In this document: positions 62,292 to 64,000 of the stretch, piece after piece
How positions within the stretch are numbered: position 1 is the first letter of the stretch
How the letters are laid out: each line of letters begins with the position of its first letter
Made by a program: the position numbers and the translations under genes
Origin: Streptomyces sp. DH5
GTDB lineage: Bacteria > Actinomycetota > Actinomycetes > Streptomycetales > Streptomycetaceae
Assembly (NCBI RefSeq): GCF_020873915.1
Contig: NZ_JAHWGP010000018.1
Span: 62,001 to 126,000, forward strand
Length of the DNA: 64,000 nucleotides
Direction: 5' to 3'
Notes under the pieces: generated by a model
The model's database searches: none
Seen by the model: the letters and a program-made list of their open reading frames with translations, nothing else
Told to the model about the DNA's origin: nothing

Positions 62292-64000
62292 TCAGAGACC
62301 GGACGTGTCGGTCATCTCCGCCAGTACGGTGCGCCAGTCCTCGCCCGGCCGCTCCCGCAGGGACGGCGCCAGCCGATCGGACCGGTACTGCCAGTGGTGG
62401 TCGAGGTCCGGGTGTACGTCGTCCGTCTCATGGACCTCCCCGACGACGCCGTCCCCGGCCCCCGCGCCGCCGGGACGCAGCAGCTCGGCCAGCCGTGTCG
62501 TGAGGTCGTGCCACGACACGTGGCCGCCGACGGCGTTCGCCACGCCGTGCACAGGCACGTCGAGGCACGACGTCACGGCCCGCGCCAGGGCAGCCGCGTG
62601 CACCCAGGGCGCGCCGTACCAGGCGTGGCCGTGGGCGCCCGGCCTCGGCAGCCCGACCGGCCGCCGCTGACTCACGGCTTGGTAGAGCATCCCGGTGGCG
62701 CCCCAGCGGAGCTGGTCGCGCAGCCGCTCGTGCGGGCCCCACACCAGGGGGGAACGCACGGCGCTCGCGCCGCCCCGGCCCTCGGTGCCGGCCGCGTCCA
62801 GCAGTATCCGCTCACAGTCCAGCTTGGCCCGGCCGTACGGGCTGAGCGGCTGTCGTGACGGCGCCCCCTCCGCCACGGCGTCCCCGGCGGGATGCCCATA
62901 GGCGTCGACGCTGCTGACGAAGACGAACGGGCCGCGCCGCCAGGCCTCCACCATCGCCCTCATGGCCGTCACGTCCACCTCGGGACGGACGAAGGTGCAC
63001 GCGGCGTGGATCACCGCGTCGGCGCTCGCCACCGCCTCGCGCAGACTGTCGAGGTCGGCGAGGTCGCCCTCGACGACGTCCACCCCCTCCCCGTCGACGA
63101 GGTGCGCGGACTCGGGGCGGGCCAGGGCGAGCACGGGACGTCCCTGTGCCGCCAGTTCCCGCAGGACGAAGGCGCCGACGCCACCGGTCGCTCCGGTGAC
63201 CAGGACGGTGCCCTGACGCACGCTTCGGGAACGTGCCGGGCGGGTGGGCGCGGCCGCGGCGGTGGCCCGCTGCGCGGCGCGTTCCTCCAGCAGGGCGGTC
63301 AGGGCCCGGGGCGTACGGGCCTGCAGGATGTCCAGGCCGGTCAAGGGAAGCTTCAGCGCCCCTCGCAGCCGCTCGGCGAGCCTGACCGCGATCAGCGAGT
63401 GGCCGCCGAGGTCGAAGAAGTCGTCGTCGGGCCCCGGCACCCGGCAGTCCAGCAATGCCGCGAACGCCTCCGTCACGGCCTTCCCGAAGGGACCCTCCGG
63501 GGCAGGGGCGGGCGGTAGTCCGGGCAGGCGCGACGTGTCGGTCGCGCCCTGCGGCGTCCGGGGCATGGAGTCCAGGAGGGTCACGGCCGCGGGTACCGAC
63601 TCCGGGGGAAGTGACGCCCGCAGGGCCGACCGCAGGTCTGCGCGCGAGGGCCCCGAGACGCCGCGCAGTACGGCGTACGCCAGCGGCGGCCCGGCGTCCG
63701 GTTCGACGACGACGGCCTCCGCCACCTGCGGGTGCGCGCGCAGCAGCGTCGCCGCCGGATGCTCGCCCCCGGCGGGCGCGTCGTCGCCCGCGTCCGGCCG
63801 GACCTCGCCCCGCGCCGAGACGGCCGAGGCCGGGGCAGCCGGGGTAGGGCGCTGGGCGTGGGCCCGGACGGGAAGCCGGGACAGTCGCACCCCGGGATCG
63901 GCGGCGACCTCGGTGAGCAGCGCGGCGAAGCCTTCGGCCAGCGAGGCGGCCGTCGCCTCGTCCAGTGCGGCGCGGCCGTACTGGACGAGCGCGGCGGGAC
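62292..64000 (-). CDS. NRPS-like protein, C-terminal part: condensation end, degenerate A tail, PCP, reductase
   Basis: The frame is open to the window edge; about 569 residues are visible. Order: end of a condensation-like domain (LDEATAASLAEGFAALLTEV), about 110 residues matching only the C-terminal subdomain of adenylation domains (HPQVAEAVVVEP, ASLPPESVPAAVTLLDSMPR), a PCP with DDDFFDLGGHSLIAVRL (Ser for phosphopantetheine) and a reductase/SDR domain (TVLVTGATGGVGAFVLRELA, SPYGRAKLDCE). The A10 lysine is Ala (PQGATD for NGKVD), so this part cannot adenylate. Release would be reductive, giving an aldehyde or alcohol. Confidence 0.85.
   Translation of the reverse strand, partial: PAALVQYGRAALDEATAASLAEGFAALLTEVAADPGVRLSRLPVRAHAQRPTPAAPASAVSARGEVRPDAGDDAPAGGEHPAATLLRAHPQVAEAVVVEPDAGPPLAYAVLRGVSGPSRADLRSALRASLPPESVPAAVTLLDSMPRTPQGATDTSRLPGLPPAPAPEGPFGKAVTEAFAALLDCRVPGPDDDFFDLGGHSLIAVRLAERLRGALKLPLTGLDILQARTPRALTALLEERAAQRATAAAAPTRPARSRSVRQGTVLVTGATGGVGAFVLRELAAQGRPVLALARPESAHLVDGEGVDVVEGDLADLDSLREAVASADAVIHAACTFVRPEVDVTAMRAMVEAWRRGPFVFVSSVDAYGHPAGDAVAEGAPSRQPLSPYGRAKLDCERILLDAAGTEGRGGASAVRSPLVWGPHERLRDQLRWGATGMLYQAVSQRRPVGLPRPGAHGHAWYGAPWVHAAALARAVTSCLDVPVHGVANAVGGHVSWHDLTTRLAELLRPGGAGAGDGVVGEVHETDDVHPDLDHHWQYRSDRLAPSLRERPGEDWRTVLAEMTDTSGL

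Overview
The window has very high GC, almost all codons end in G or C, GTG starts are common, and genes are packed in short divergent or convergent units. The gene families present (streptogrisin-type proteases, GlxA-like AraC regulators, DUF6223, SpoIIE/STAS switches, bL37-like protein, a gas-vesicle protein) point to a Streptomyces or close relative. The content is mostly accessory, as expected of a chromosome arm.

Region 1 (1-10.4 kb): the end of an acetyltransferase gene, an acyl-CoA synthetase and a VWA lipoprotein, then a cellulose island. The island holds a CebR-like LacI repressor, three GGGAGCGCTCCC boxes over a promoter, a GH12 cellulase with CBM2 and an AA10 LPMO with CBM2. Both secreted enzymes carry a TTA codon within their first four codons. 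A trypsin-like protease and a PAS/SpoIIE phosphatase follow.

Region 2 (10.4-17.8 kb): a 1.2 kb stretch without a gene but with a 34-bp inverted repeat, then a second LacI repressor divergent from an oligosaccharide ABC transporter (binding protein and two permeases) and a GH1 beta-glucosidase, arranged like cebR-cebEFG-bglC. Its operator pair differs from the CebR box. Regions 1 and 2 together could cut cellulose, import the oligosaccharides and hydrolyse them.

Region 3 (17.9-28.1 kb): a surface protein / class F sortase / ECF sigma factor / membrane partner unit; RidA and HxlR; VOC, sirtuin, DinB, methyltransferase and GlxA-like genes; GAPDH; an acetyltransferase; an LppX-like lipoprotein.

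Region 4 (28.2-30.2 kb): a mobile-element mosaic. It has an intact two-frame IS5-family element inserted just upstream of a methyltransferase gene, an extra IS-end-like sequence beyond that gene, and an IS110 transposase remnant.

Region 5 (30.3-42.1 kb): detoxification and efflux units, most with a visible palindromic operator: XRE/MFS, TetR/dehalogenase-like hydrolase, ArsR/VOC, SnoaL, a spermidine-synthase-like membrane protein, a bL37-like micro-ORF, a second MFS pump and NadE.

Region 6 (42.3-48.4 kb): a PP2C phosphatase / STAS / winged-helix stress module, a lone GvpA, a streptogrisin-fold protein that has lost catalytic His and Ser, an XRE-cupin regulator and a DUF488 protein.

Region 7 (48.6-64 kb): PadR/SGNH pair, GlxA-like regulator, saccharopine-dehydrogenase-like protein, a GH3 N-acetylglucosaminidase behind two DasR-type sites, small membrane proteins, an APH-fold kinase, a lysozyme-like protein, a secreted SGNH lipase, a VOC protein, a NarL two-component system beside DUF6223, and the end of an NRPS-like protein whose adenylation region is reduced and lacks the A10 lysine.
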